A DNA stretch of 6,332 nucleotides from SMAG-U1939 sp035763125 (GCA_035763125.1 DASUBU010000138.1:1-6332), one strand, 5' to 3'; positions 1 through 5,690 are shown, counted from the first letter of the stretch. The notes: generated by a model from the letters alone, not told the origin. A program made the numbers and translations.

Positions 1-39
1 ATGCTGTCTGCAATCGCCAACGCCGACTACCGGCGTTAG
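1..39 (+). other. Possible 3' end of a gene entering from the left
   Basis: The first reading frame is open from base 1 and ends in a TAG at 37-39, giving a tail that ends in ADYRR. It could be the C-terminus of a gene whose body lies outside the window, or chance. The 12 codons are too few to identify a family. The ATG at base 1 has no visible upstream sequence, so it cannot be judged as a start. Confidence 0.2.
19..37. terminator. Hairpin over a possible stop codon
   Basis: AACGCCG at 19-25 and CGGCGTT at 31-37 form a perfect 7-base-pair stem with a 5-base loop. The right arm runs into the TAG at 37-39. No T-tract follows on the plus strand, so this is at best a terminator-like element for a gene to the left. 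It could equally be a protein-binding palindrome. Confidence 0.25.
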
Positions 40-250
40 CTCGGTACATGATCCTTCATGCGGCAGAGCTAGGCGAAACCGGAAGCATGAGGGTCAGATC
101 CTTGCCCAATTGGTGTGTAGCGTGGAGAAATGCGACCTACAGGCGGAAGGCTGAGCTGTTTTCGGGCACGGCGGGATGGCGGCGTAGGTGCCGCAGTCAG
201 GTCAACAGACTCATGGCAGACTATCGAGACGCCGCCCAGGCGGGATGTGC
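40..250. other. Gene-free stretch downstream of the SDR gene
   Basis: I see no supported gene here. The only open frame, about 68 codons from 48, has an arginine/cysteine/tryptophan-rich product with no recognisable domain and no Shine-Dalgarno site. Just past the SDR stop, CCGCC (232-236) and GGCGG (239-243) form a small inverted repeat that might contribute to transcription termination on the minus strand, but there is no T-tract. Confidence 0.35.
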
Positions 251-1009
251 CTAAACGGTCTCACCGCCGTCTACCACCAGCATGTGGCCGGTAACGAATG
301 AGGCGGCCTCCGAGCAGAGCCAAAGCACCGCGCCAGCCACGTCGGCGGGCTGGCCCAGCCGGCCGAGCGGGATGCTGGCGGCGATCTCGGCGTCGTGCAC
401 GGGATCGCCGCCCTCCATGCGCACGTACATCGGCGTGTGGATCGCACCGGGGCAGACCGCGTTGACGCGAATACCGGCTGCCGCCTCCTCACGTGCGACG
501 GCGCGCGTCAGTCCTATGACGCCGTGCTTGCTGGCCACATATGCGGGATGATTGCGCGAGCCGGTGAAGCCGACGATCGAGGCGTTGTTGACGATGGCGC
601 CGCCGCTCGCGCGCCGCAGATGCGCAATCTCCGCCTTCATGCAGAGGTAGATGCCCTTCAAGTTGACGGCGATAATGCGATCCCAGAGCGCCTCATCCAG
701 CTCGGCGAGTGGAGCGTGCTCCTCGTTGACGCCGGCATTGTTGAACGCGCAGTCGAGCCGGCCAAAGGTGGCCAGCGTTGCCGCAAGCAGCGCCTCGACA
801 TCGGCCGCGTGTGAGACATCGGTGGGGACCAAGAGCGCGCCGCCGCCCGCATCGGCAATCTCGCGCCGCGTCTGCTCGCCGCCGCGCTCGTCCACATCTC
901 CCAGCGCGACCCGCGCCCCCTCGCGTGCGAAGGCCAGCGCCGCCGCCTGCCCCATCCCCGATCCGGCGCCCGTTACCAGCGCCACCTTGCCCGCGAATTG
1001 CCCTGCCAC
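251..1009 (-). CDS. SDR family NAD(P)-dependent oxidoreductase
   Basis: The 252-residue product is a classical short-chain dehydrogenase/reductase, a soluble Rossmann-fold enzyme that oxidises or reduces an alcohol/ketone pair with a nicotinamide cofactor. The cofactor glycine motif TGAGSGMG lies at residues 13-20 and NNAG at 90-93. The catalytic tetrad is complete: N116, S144, Y157 and K161 (YVASK). D38 at the end of the second strand is typical of enzymes preferring NAD(H) over NADP(H). The C-terminal VTGHMLVVDGG is also characteristic, and the length is normal. Translation most likely starts at a GTG six bases after GGAGG; an ATG two bases earlier is out of frame. The gene lies 40 bases behind the ThpR gene on the same strand, probably in one transcript. 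The substrate cannot be told from sequence, and many SDRs with these motifs are annotated only generically. Confidence 0.95.
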   Translation of the reverse strand: MAGQFAGKVALVTGAGSGMGQAAALAFAREGARVALGDVDERGGEQTRREIADAGGGALLVPTDVSHAADVEALLAATLATFGRLDCAFNNAGVNEEHAPLAELDEALWDRIIAVNLKGIYLCMKAEIAHLRRASGGAIVNNASIVGFTGSRNHPAYVASKHGVIGLTRAVAREEAAAGIRVNAVCPGAIHTPMYVRMEGGDPVHDAEIAASIPLGRLGQPADVAGAVLWLCSEAASFVTGHMLVVDGGETV

Positions 1010-1015
1010 ATGCCA

Positions 1016-1020
1016 CCTCC
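1016..1020 (-). promoter_or_regulatory. Shine-Dalgarno site setting the SDR GTG start
   Basis: GGAGG on the minus strand is followed by a 6-base spacer and the in-frame GTG at 1009. An overlapping ATG at 1011 is out of frame with the SDR and closer to the site, so an ATG-biased gene caller might misplace the start. Confidence 0.7.
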
Positions 1021-1049
1021 GTCACGGGTACAGCCCCAGCGGTTACGCG

Positions 1050-1679
1050 CTAGATCCCCTCGGTCTCCGCCTCCAACGCGCACGCCCGCAGACACGTGTA
1101 GCGCGCACCGGTCCGCAGCCGCTCGCTCTTCATCACGCAGATTTCCCGCACAGTGAAGTCGGCTCGCTCACTGGCGGCCGCGGCCAGCAGCGCCGGCAGC
1201 TCGCGCGCGGTCTCCGGCGGCAGCGGCTCATTGACGCGCGCCAGCGTCAGGTGCGGCGCGAAGGGGCGCTCCTCCGGCGGGAAGCCGCGCATCTCCAGCT
1301 CGGAGGTCAGCCGAACCTGCAAGTTGCCGAGCGCAGAGAGAGCATCGGGGTTGCCGCTCACCCCTGCCCAGATCACCCGCGGCGAGTGTGCCGGCCCAAA
1401 CGAGCCGAGATGCGTGAGGCGCAGTGCGAACGGAGCGCCCTCGCGCGCCGCCACTACTGCCGCCTGCTCCGCGTCGGCTAGCCGGTCGTCATCCAGCTCG
1501 CCAAGAAAGGCCAGCGTCAGGTGCAGACCCTCCACCGCCGCCCAGCGCACACTACGCGGCAGCTTCTTCTCCTGGACGGTGAACCGTCGCCTCAGCGCCT
1601 CCTCCAAGGCGGCGATCTGCCTCCCCAGTGCCTCCTTCACGTGGCCAGGCAGAGCGATCGCGATGAAGGTGCGCGTCAT
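1050..1679 (-). CDS. thpR: RNA 2',3'-cyclic phosphodiesterase (2'-5' RNA ligase family)
   Basis: The 209-residue product belongs to the 2H phosphoesterase superfamily, LigT/ThpR branch, which opens 2',3'-cyclic phosphate ends of RNA and in vitro can join 2'-5' linked tRNA halves. It opens with TRTFIAIALP, typical of the family. Both catalytic HxTx motifs are present, HLTL at residues 53-56 and HLTL at 143-146, the latter followed by ARV as is usual. Each half-domain supplies one histidine and one threonine to the active site. Length matches the family. The open frame extends 48 codons further upstream, but the ATG at 1679 has GGAG eight bases before it and starts exactly at the first family strand, so the longer form is unlikely. 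The enzyme is cytoplasmic. It is the first gene of a probable two-gene unit with the downstream SDR, although no functional link between them is known. Its physiological RNA substrate remains unclear in most bacteria. Confidence 0.93.
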   Translation of the reverse strand: MTRTFIAIALPGHVKEALGRQIAALEEALRRRFTVQEKKLPRSVRWAAVEGLHLTLAFLGELDDDRLADAEQAAVVAAREGAPFALRLTHLGSFGPAHSPRVIWAGVSGNPDALSALGNLQVRLTSELEMRGFPPEERPFAPHLTLARVNEPLPPETARELPALLAAAASERADFTVREICVMKSERLRTGARYTCLRACALEAETEGI

Positions 1680-1739
1680 GGCCGCCGCTCCGTTCTCTGC
1701 AGCCCAGATGCCTGCCGCCGGCACGTGGGCAGGGAGTCC

Positions 1740-1756
1740 TGCTATGCATCGTAGCA
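1740..1756. promoter_or_regulatory. Imperfect palindrome in the divergent intergenic region
   Basis: TGCTATGCATCGTAGCA has outer arms TGCTA/TAGCA that pair perfectly, with a further G-C pair inside and two mismatched positions. It lies 60 bases upstream of the ThpR start and about 140 bases upstream of the plus-strand membrane protein, in the only region where both promoters could sit. It could be an operator, or the minus-strand TGCTACGAT could act as an extended -10 element. No good -35 sequence accompanies it. Confidence 0.3.
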
Positions 1757-1884
1757 CTTTGGGGGTATGCCAATGGAGGCGCTGAGTAGCCCAAGAGCCG
1801 CATGCCGTCTGCCCGGACGCCAAGATTGCGCCTTGACACCTTCAGGGACAATAGAAGCGACGTGCGCGCAAGACGTCGAACAGT

Positions 1885-1891
1885 GGGGAGG
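1885..1891 (+). promoter_or_regulatory. Shine-Dalgarno site setting the membrane protein start
   Basis: GGGGAGG is followed by a 7-base spacer and the ATG at 1899. This site favours the 268-residue form over a 312-residue form starting at 1767, which has no comparable site and an atypical cysteine-containing N-terminus. Confidence 0.75.
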
Positions 1892-1898
1892 CGAGCGG

Positions 1899-2705
1899 AT
1901 GGAACCTGGGAACGGCGAATCAGAGCGACCACGGACAATCGGCCAGACCTGGCGCATACAGCGGTCCGGCCCACCGCCGCCGGCCCCAGGCGAGCTGCCC
2001 CAGCTCCCTGACTGGCCGCCGCTACCCGAGGAGAAGCCGACCGACCAGTGGCCGTCGCTCGGCTCGTGGCCGCCAGCCAATACCAGTGGACAGGACTATA
2101 GCTCGGCGGCATCCACATCCGCCACCGATGGCCCGGCCCCAGCGTTGCGTGGCGGCGGGAGAGGCCGTTTCCCGGGTGTGCTCGGTCGTCTGCGTGCCGT
2201 GCCGCGCCGCACGATGTTGGCCCTGGGCCTTGGAATCGTCGTGCTGCTGATCGCCGCGTTGTCGGTCGCTCTTGCCGCGCGTCTGCCCAGCAGCACCAAC
2301 CCGCGAGGCGTCACGCCCCCACTCGGCAGCCAGGCGAGCCAGACAGCCAGCAGCGCAACCGCCACGGAGCTCCCCACCGTCACACCGCAAGGGTCTACCA
2401 CGCCAGCGGCCACACAGCCCCCGGCACTCAGCATTACGTTCACCTGCGCCAGCGGTCAGCTCCACAACAGCGGCAAGGTCTGCGTCCATACACAGCCTGG
2501 AGCCAGCTTGAGAATCACTGTCCGGTACTGCAATGGCGCCGAGGCCAAGGGACTGCATGGCAACGCGACCGCGGATGCCGACGGTAACGTTACCTGGACG
2601 TGGCCCATCGGCTCGGCGTGTGTAGGAGCTGCGACGGCGACCGTGACGGCGCGGTGGCAAGGACAGACTGCCACCGGCTCAGAGACCTTCACGATCAGCG
2701 CGTAA
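1899..2705 (+). CDS. Single-pass membrane protein with Ig-like exported domain
   Basis: The 268-residue product has four parts. Residues 1-83 are proline-rich with three Trp-Pro steps (W39, W51, W57). Residues 84-105 are arginine/glycine-rich. Residues 106-128 form one strong transmembrane helix (MLALGLGIVVLLIAALSVAL). A Ser/Thr/Pro linker (129-176) leads to a beta-rich C-terminal domain (177-268). The basic stretch before the helix predicts a cytoplasmic N-terminus and an exported C-terminus by the positive-inside rule. The C-terminal domain has alternating hydrophobic strands (LRITVRYC, GNVTWTWPIG, ATATVTARW) and looks like a bacterial Ig-like fold. Its four cysteines (183, 195, 211, 241) could form two disulfides outside the cell. 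There is no enzyme motif and no sortase signal. The role is unknown; a surface adhesin or envelope protein is an inference. It is divergent from the ThpR gene and convergent with the ABM-fold gene, so it is probably transcribed alone. Confidence 0.85.
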   Translation: MEPGNGESERPRTIGQTWRIQRSGPPPPAPGELPQLPDWPPLPEEKPTDQWPSLGSWPPANTSGQDYSSAASTSATDGPAPALRGGGRGRFPGVLGRLRAVPRRTMLALGLGIVVLLIAALSVALAARLPSSTNPRGVTPPLGSQASQTASSATATELPTVTPQGSTTPAATQPPALSITFTCASGQLHNSGKVCVHTQPGASLRITVRYCNGAEAKGLHGNATADADGNVTWTWPIGSACVGAATATVTARWQGQTATGSETFTISA

Positions 2706-2714
2706 GATGGCAAG

Positions 2715-2764
2715 AGGGCAGGGATCGCATGACCGCCCGGAAGTGGGCGTCCGACTCCTGCCCT
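2715..2764. terminator. Nested hairpin between convergent genes
   Basis: AGGGCAGG (2715-2722) pairs perfectly with CCTGCCCT (2757-2764). The loop contains a second hairpin, CGCCC (2734-2738) with GGGCG (2745-2749) around a 6-base loop. The structure starts 10 bases after the TAA of the membrane protein gene and lies 100 bases from the end of the convergent minus-strand gene. No T-tract follows on either strand, so it may slow polymerase or protect mRNA 3' ends rather than act as a classical intrinsic terminator. Confidence 0.45.
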
Positions 2765-2863
2765 GGTACTGGCCGCGAGGAGTGGCGATGGCGGGCACGA
2801 ACCGGCAGATTTCGCTTGCGTGCGATGCTATGCATGCCGCGTTGCAGTTGGCGCCTGAATGCG

Positions 2864-3184
2864 CTAGCGAAGTGCCTCGGCGGGGAATGGCGTCTCGGCC
2901 GAGACGTGATATCGCTTCAACGTTGGTTCCGCGGTAAGGAACGGGCGGACCTTGGCCACCAGCTCAGCATACTGGCCACTGCGATCATAGGCCATGGCAT
3001 CCTGCTCGCTTGTCCAGAAAGTGAGCGAGACACCCTCACCACTGAACGCGTTCGTGAACAGATAAGCTCCCTGGAACCCTTTGACAGACTTGAGAGCAGG
3101 GAAAATCTCCTGCTCGTACACACGGACAAACTCTTCAAGCTTGTCCGCGGGCGCTGTCGCTACGGCCATCCGTGCATATTTCAT
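2864..3184 (-). CDS. Antibiotic biosynthesis monooxygenase-like (ABM fold) protein
   Basis: The 106-residue product resembles small dimeric alpha-beta barrel proteins of the ABM/Dabb superfamily, which includes cofactor-free monooxygenases, haem-degrading enzymes and many uncharacterised stress-related proteins. The pattern fits: a first strand MKYARMAVATAP, an amphipathic helix (residues 14-33), a second strand with the family-like GFQGAYLF (36-43), a third strand GVSLTFWTSEQDAMAYDRS (51-69) where the tryptophan-bearing strand leads into a helix, and a final strand near LKRYHVS. The ATG at 3184 follows AAAGGAGG by eight bases; a frame extension to 3250 gives an arginine-rich leader without homology-like features and is rejected. 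It is cytoplasmic and monocistronic in this window. No biosynthetic genes lie beside it, so the monooxygenase name says little about its substrate, and the stand-alone members of this family are mostly of unknown function. Confidence 0.85.
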   Translation of the reverse strand: MKYARMAVATAPADKLEEFVRVYEQEIFPALKSVKGFQGAYLFTNAFSGEGVSLTFWTSEQDAMAYDRSGQYAELVAKVRPFLTAEPTLKRYHVSAETPFPAEALR

Positions 3185-3518
3185 CGGGTCAGCCTCCTTT
3201 GGCTGTGAGTCCCACACCCTCCAATCGTCGGAGCGTGCGCGGGCTCTCATCTCGTCTGCTTCCGCATCGCACGCCGCTCGCGTTTCTCAGCGTATCCTGT
3301 CCTGTTGCTTCGCCCGACCGCGCAGCCTTGGCGCCTGGCGGTTGATGTTTCCTGACCTTCGGCGCCTACAGCGAGGTACATACATCTCACAGGCCGAGAA
3401 CAAGATGGCCGCGCAGTCTCTCAGGCGCGTCACAGTTGCCACGATCTCGGCCTCCGCTTGGGTGCTGATGGGGCCAGGGAGGATGCCGCCGCGTGGACCG
3501 GTCCGCTACGGCGGGAGC

Positions 3519-3546
3519 GCGGGCGAGTGGCACGAATCTCGCCCGC
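3519..3546. repeat. 9-base-pair inverted repeat (hairpin)
   Basis: GCGGGCGAG (3519-3527) and CTCGCCCGC (3538-3546) are perfect complements separated by 10 bases. The arm and spacer lengths resemble a repressor operator such as the heat-shock CIRCE layout, but the sequence is not CIRCE. It could also fold as a stable RNA hairpin on either strand. It lies about 200 bases upstream of the DUF2807 start. Confidence 0.5.
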
Positions 3547-3663
3547 CGAGCAAGGATGATCTGGCCGCTCGCCCGTCGCGTCAGCGCCAGATGGCGGAAG
3601 TGTGACGCGCCCGTGTGATCGCGGGCCATGGCCGTGTCGCGCTCGCGAAGTCGCCGGGCGATA

Positions 3664-3677
3664 CTCCCGCGCGGGAG
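3664..3677. repeat. 14-base perfect palindrome
   Basis: CTCCCGCGCGGGAG is a perfect palindrome with no spacer, 70 bases upstream of the DUF2807 ATG. Its position fits an operator close to a promoter or a hairpin in the 5' leader. GC-rich self-complementary sequences also arise by chance in DNA of this composition. Confidence 0.45.
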
Positions 3678-3747
3678 CGGCGTCCGCACGAGGTGACCCG
3701 CGATGGCTGGATGCCCGCGCAGACCGCAAGGAAAGGCAGGTGGACCT

Positions 3748-4410
3748 ATGCGACGCACTGTCATGTTCATAGGTATGCTCGGCATACTGGTGGTGTCGGT
3801 GGCCTGCGGCCCGTTGGGAGAGAACGTCACCGTCGGCTCTGGGAACGTCAAGACGGAGACACGCCAGGTGAGCGGCTTCAATGCGCTCGAGTTCTCTGGC
3901 TTTGGCGAGATGACCATTCAGCAGACAGGGACCGAGTCGCTCAGCGTCACGGCCGAGGACAACATCCTGCCGCTGATCACCACAACGGTGAGTGGCCAGA
4001 CCCTGCGCATTGGTGGCCCGTCGGGTCAGATCATCCGTCCCACCCGCAGTGTCACCTACGCGCTGACCGTCAAGGACCTCAAAGCCCTCACCCTCTCAGG
4101 CGCTGGCAACATCACCGTGAGCGGCATCCAGACTGACGCGCTGCGTGTGGTGCTGAGCGGCGCCGGGAAGCTCACTGTCTCGGGCACAGCTCCACGCCAG
4201 GAGGTCACGCTCTCTGGGACGGGCGCCTATGAGGCCGGCGATCTGACAAGCAACACCGCGAGCGTGACGGTGAGCGGAGCCGGTAGGGCGCGAGTCAACG
4301 TGCGCGACACGCTCGACGCGACCGTCTCGGGTGTCGGCTCGATCGTGTACCTCGGTGATCCGGCCGTCACTCAGCATGTGACGGGCGCCGGCTCTGTGAC
4401 CAAGGGCTAA
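3748..4410 (+). CDS. DUF2807 (head GIN domain) family lipoprotein
   Basis: The 220-residue product begins with a short basic segment and hydrophobic signal peptide ending in VSVAC. C20 is therefore the probable lipidation site and the protein an exported, membrane-anchored lipoprotein; serine at the -3 position makes the lipobox slightly unusual. The mature part matches the putative auto-transporter adhesin/head GIN domain family (DUF2807). It has the entry VSGFNALEFSGFGEMTIQQ (residues 41-59), then a ladder of SGAG-like turns at 117-120, 137-140, 156-159, 176-179, 194-197 and 212-215. The spacing of 16-20 residues implies a right-handed beta-helix-like stack. Function in this family is unknown, with adhesion or envelope structure suggested. 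The ATG at 3748 is preceded by AGGTGG and GGCAGG; the frame is open to an ATG at 3703, but that would bury the signal peptide. A small membrane protein gene follows 244 bases later on the same strand. Confidence 0.9.
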   Translation: MRRTVMFIGMLGILVVSVACGPLGENVTVGSGNVKTETRQVSGFNALEFSGFGEMTIQQTGTESLSVTAEDNILPLITTTVSGQTLRIGGPSGQIIRPTRSVTYALTVKDLKALTLSGAGNITVSGIQTDALRVVLSGAGKLTVSGTAPRQEVTLSGTGAYEAGDLTSNTASVTVSGAGRARVNVRDTLDATVSGVGSIVYLGDPAVTQHVTGAGSVTKG

Positions 4411-4654
4411 AGCGCTCCAATCTTGCCCAGGATGATATGGCGAACCCTGCACGCCTGCCGACTCTACGCCTGACTGCGCGCCCATCGGCAGCTCAGCCCG
4501 CGTCTAGCGGCAGGTGTAGTGTGGGCGGTGTGACTCGACTGTGCGACGCATGCCGCGATCCGCGACGGATTCGTGCCACCCGTGGATGATGCTGGAACCT
4601 GGGAGAAGAGGAGATCCCAACTCGTGAGCCACCTGAGAGAAGGAGGCAATCGTC
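4411..4654 (+). other. Leader/intergenic region before the small membrane protein
   Basis: I see no gene in these 244 bases. CCTGCCG (4454-4460) can pair with CGGCAG (4486-4491) or with CGGCAGG (4508-4514), giving two mutually exclusive weak stems. ATCCG (4558-4562) and CGGAT (4566-4570) form another short stem with a 3-base loop. A strong ribosome site, AAGGAGG (4640-4646), closes the region. No clear promoter is visible, and no known riboswitch was recognised. Confidence 0.35.
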
Positions 4655-4957
4655 ATGTCATCCGCAGCGAACTTTGACGAACGAGAACGCGAGGAGCTAA
4701 CCAGGATCCCGCGTGCCGGGCGGGCAGAGACACCGACACCGCATGCGCTGACCTACGCCGAGCGGCAGGGCCTGGCGATGGGCTGGGTAGGAATGGCGCT
4801 GGGGATATTTCTGCTGCTGGGCGGCCTGGCGCTGTGGGCAGCATGGGCCTTCGGCGCGGGCTTTGGCGCCTGGCTACTTGCCGTGGGGGTGATGGGCCTG
4901 GTGATGGTCGTGGTGGTCGTAGCGGTCAACTACGTCGTGATGCGGCCAGGACGCTGA
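4655..4957 (+). CDS. Small two-helix integral membrane protein, function unknown
   Basis: The 100-residue product has a charged N-terminal third (DEREREELTRIPRAGRAE, residues 8-25) followed by two hydrophobic segments, roughly residues 42-66 and 70-95. The short FGAGFG turn (66-71) between them indicates a tight helical hairpin in the cytoplasmic membrane. The polar N-terminus and the basic tail (MRPGR) would both lie in the cytoplasm. The second helix is unusually valine-rich (VMVVVVVAVNYVV). The ATG has AAGGAGG eight bases upstream, one of the best ribosome sites in the window, and the frame does not extend usefully further. I do not recognise a named family. It is downstream of the DUF2807 lipoprotein on the same strand, and a hairpin follows its stop. 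Co-function with the lipoprotein is only a neighbourhood inference. Confidence 0.8.
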   Translation: MSSAANFDEREREELTRIPRAGRAETPTPHALTYAERQGLAMGWVGMALGIFLLLGGLALWAAWAFGAGFGAWLLAVGVMGLVMVVVVVAVNYVVMRPGR

Positions 4958-5207
4958 CCAATACGCCGACTGGGCGGAGGGGCGTACTCTCTCGTGGCGC
5001 GCCTTCCGTCCAGCGCCTGCCGCAATTCTCGCCACCTTGTGATTGGGTATTTCTCACCCCCTGTTGTCCAACTAGCTCGGCCAGGCGCCTGTGGATTCGG
5101 CTTTCGTGATTGCCGCCTACTTGAATGCAGCGCTGATCTATCGGGACAGACGGGGCCGGCGCAGCGTCTTCAGCGATGAGCCGTCGAGCCGCTGGAATGT
5201 GCCGCAG
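4958..5207. other. Convergent intergenic region
   Basis: These 250 bases separate the plus-strand small membrane protein from the minus-strand response regulator. Apart from the hairpin at 4962-4986, I see no strong structure. A GTG-initiated plus frame from 5091 runs 80 codons into the antisense of the response regulator but lacks a Shine-Dalgarno site, so it is not called as a gene. Confidence 0.35.
4962..4986 (+). terminator. Terminator-like hairpin after the small membrane protein
   Basis: TACGCC (4962-4967) pairs with GGCGTA (4981-4986) across a 13-base loop, starting four bases after the TGA stop. The following CTCTCTCG is pyrimidine-rich but contains few T residues, so termination strength would be modest. 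Confidence 0.4.
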
Positions 5208-5678
5208 TCAACCGTGGCTGGTGCTGGCCGGTGGGAAGCCCGCGCCGAGCGCCCTGTCCAGTTGGACCCCCTGACCGACCAGTCTGTCCGATTGCGCAGC
5301 CAACTGCTGATCTGCCCGCTGCACGGCCGCTAGCAGGTCATCAATATCGAATGGCTTGGCGACCACTTCAGCGCAGACCGCGGCCATGAGGGTGCGCACC
5401 TGCGGCTTGAACCTGGATGGGGCCAGCGCCGTGACGGCTACATAGCAGTGGCGGGCCAGCGCCGGCTCTGCCTGGATGGCGCGCAGAATCGCCCCATCGC
5501 CAGCACGCGGCAGCGCCAGATCCAGCAGAACCACCAGCGGCCGCGCCGCGGTGCGCAGCAGATCTACGGCTCGCGTGCCATCCGGCGCCTCTAGCATGGT
5601 GTGGCCGGCATCCTCCAGCACCATGCGGATGACGCAGCGCAAGTCGTCGTCGTCGCCCACCATCAGCACATGCGTCAC
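5208..5678 (-). CDS. Single-domain response regulator (CheY-like receiver)
   Basis: The 156-residue product is one receiver domain with no DNA-binding output domain. Residues 3-12 form strand one and the acidic loop (HVLMVGDDDD). D53 in VVLLDLALP is the expected phosphorylation site, T83 (VAVTA) the conserved switch hydroxyl residue and K108 (AKPFD) the conserved lysine. Counting back 44 residues from D53, as in CheY (D57 to D13), gives D9. The position matching CheY D12 is then G8, so one of the two metal-pocket acids appears to be replaced. Residues 120-156 are a polar tail of unknown role. Translation starts at GTG 5678, six bases after GGGAGG; a frame open to 5825 would add 49 residues before the first receiver strand and is rejected. 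No histidine kinase is adjacent, so it is an orphan in this window, likely acting by protein-protein contact if phosphorylated. Confidence 0.9.
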   Translation of the reverse strand: MTHVLMVGDDDDLRCVIRMVLEDAGHTMLEAPDGTRAVDLLRTAARPLVVLLDLALPRAGDGAILRAIQAEPALARHCYVAVTALAPSRFKPQVRTLMAAVCAEVVAKPFDIDDLLAAVQRADQQLAAQSDRLVGQGVQLDRALGAGFPPASTSHG

Positions 5679-5684
5679 GTCGCG

Positions 5685-5690
5685 CCTCCC
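5685..5690 (-). promoter_or_regulatory. Shine-Dalgarno site setting the response regulator GTG start
   Basis: GGGAGG on the minus strand is followed by a 6-base spacer and GTG at 5678, exactly where the first receiver strand begins. It decides against in-frame ATG starts further upstream at 5816 and 5825. Confidence 0.75.

Larger units (their letters stand above)
3185..3747. other. 563-base gene-free region rich in inverted repeats
   Basis: No supported gene lies here. Open frames on both strands give low-complexity Arg/Ala/Ser/Pro products without domains or ribosome sites. The first part should contain the leader and promoter of the ABM-fold gene. The second part, about 3495-3677, holds six inverted repeats: GGACCGGTCC (3495-3504), a 9-base-pair hairpin (3519-3546), GCCCG/CGGGC (3609-3626), GGCCATGGCC (3624-3633), TCGCG/CGCGA (3637-3648) and CTCCCGCGCGGGAG (3664-3677). 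This part is the presumed upstream region of the DUF2807 gene. I see no convincing -35/-10 pair. Confidence 0.5.

Noticed and set aside
651..1785. Long plus-strand open frames (up to 276 codons) across the SDR and ThpR genes
   Set aside because: They are antisense to two confidently identified genes. Their products are Ser/Ala/Arg/Pro low-complexity with no domain, as expected from opposite-strand frames in GC-rich coding DNA.
1833..1861. TTGACA at 1833-1838 as a -35 promoter box for the membrane protein gene
   Set aside because: The hexamer is perfect, but the only -10-like sequences (CAATAG, TAGAAG) lie 10-13 bases away rather than 16-18, so no complete promoter can be supported.
1767..1898. 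Upstream ATG extension of the membrane protein
   Set aside because: It has no Shine-Dalgarno site, and the ATG at 1899 has a strong GGGGAGG at ideal spacing.
3081..3605. 174-codon plus frame crossing the ABM-fold gene and the gene-free region
   Set aside because: Its start is antisense to the ABM-fold gene, it lacks a ribosome site, and its product has no recognisable domain.
3387..3917. Minus-strand frames of 176 and 99 codons in and around the palindrome cluster
   Set aside because: The larger overlaps the DUF2807 lipoprotein start in antisense. Both are Arg/Ala/Pro/Ser-rich without motifs or a Shine-Dalgarno site.
4411..4654. tRNA or riboswitch in the leader of the small membrane protein
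   Set aside because: No cloverleaf, T-loop consensus or known riboswitch core could be found; only weak alternative stems are present.
5091..5333. GTG-initiated 80-codon plus frame after the small membrane protein
   Set aside because: It has no ribosome site and half of it is antisense to the response regulator. The beginning looks mildly protein-like, but not enough to support a gene.
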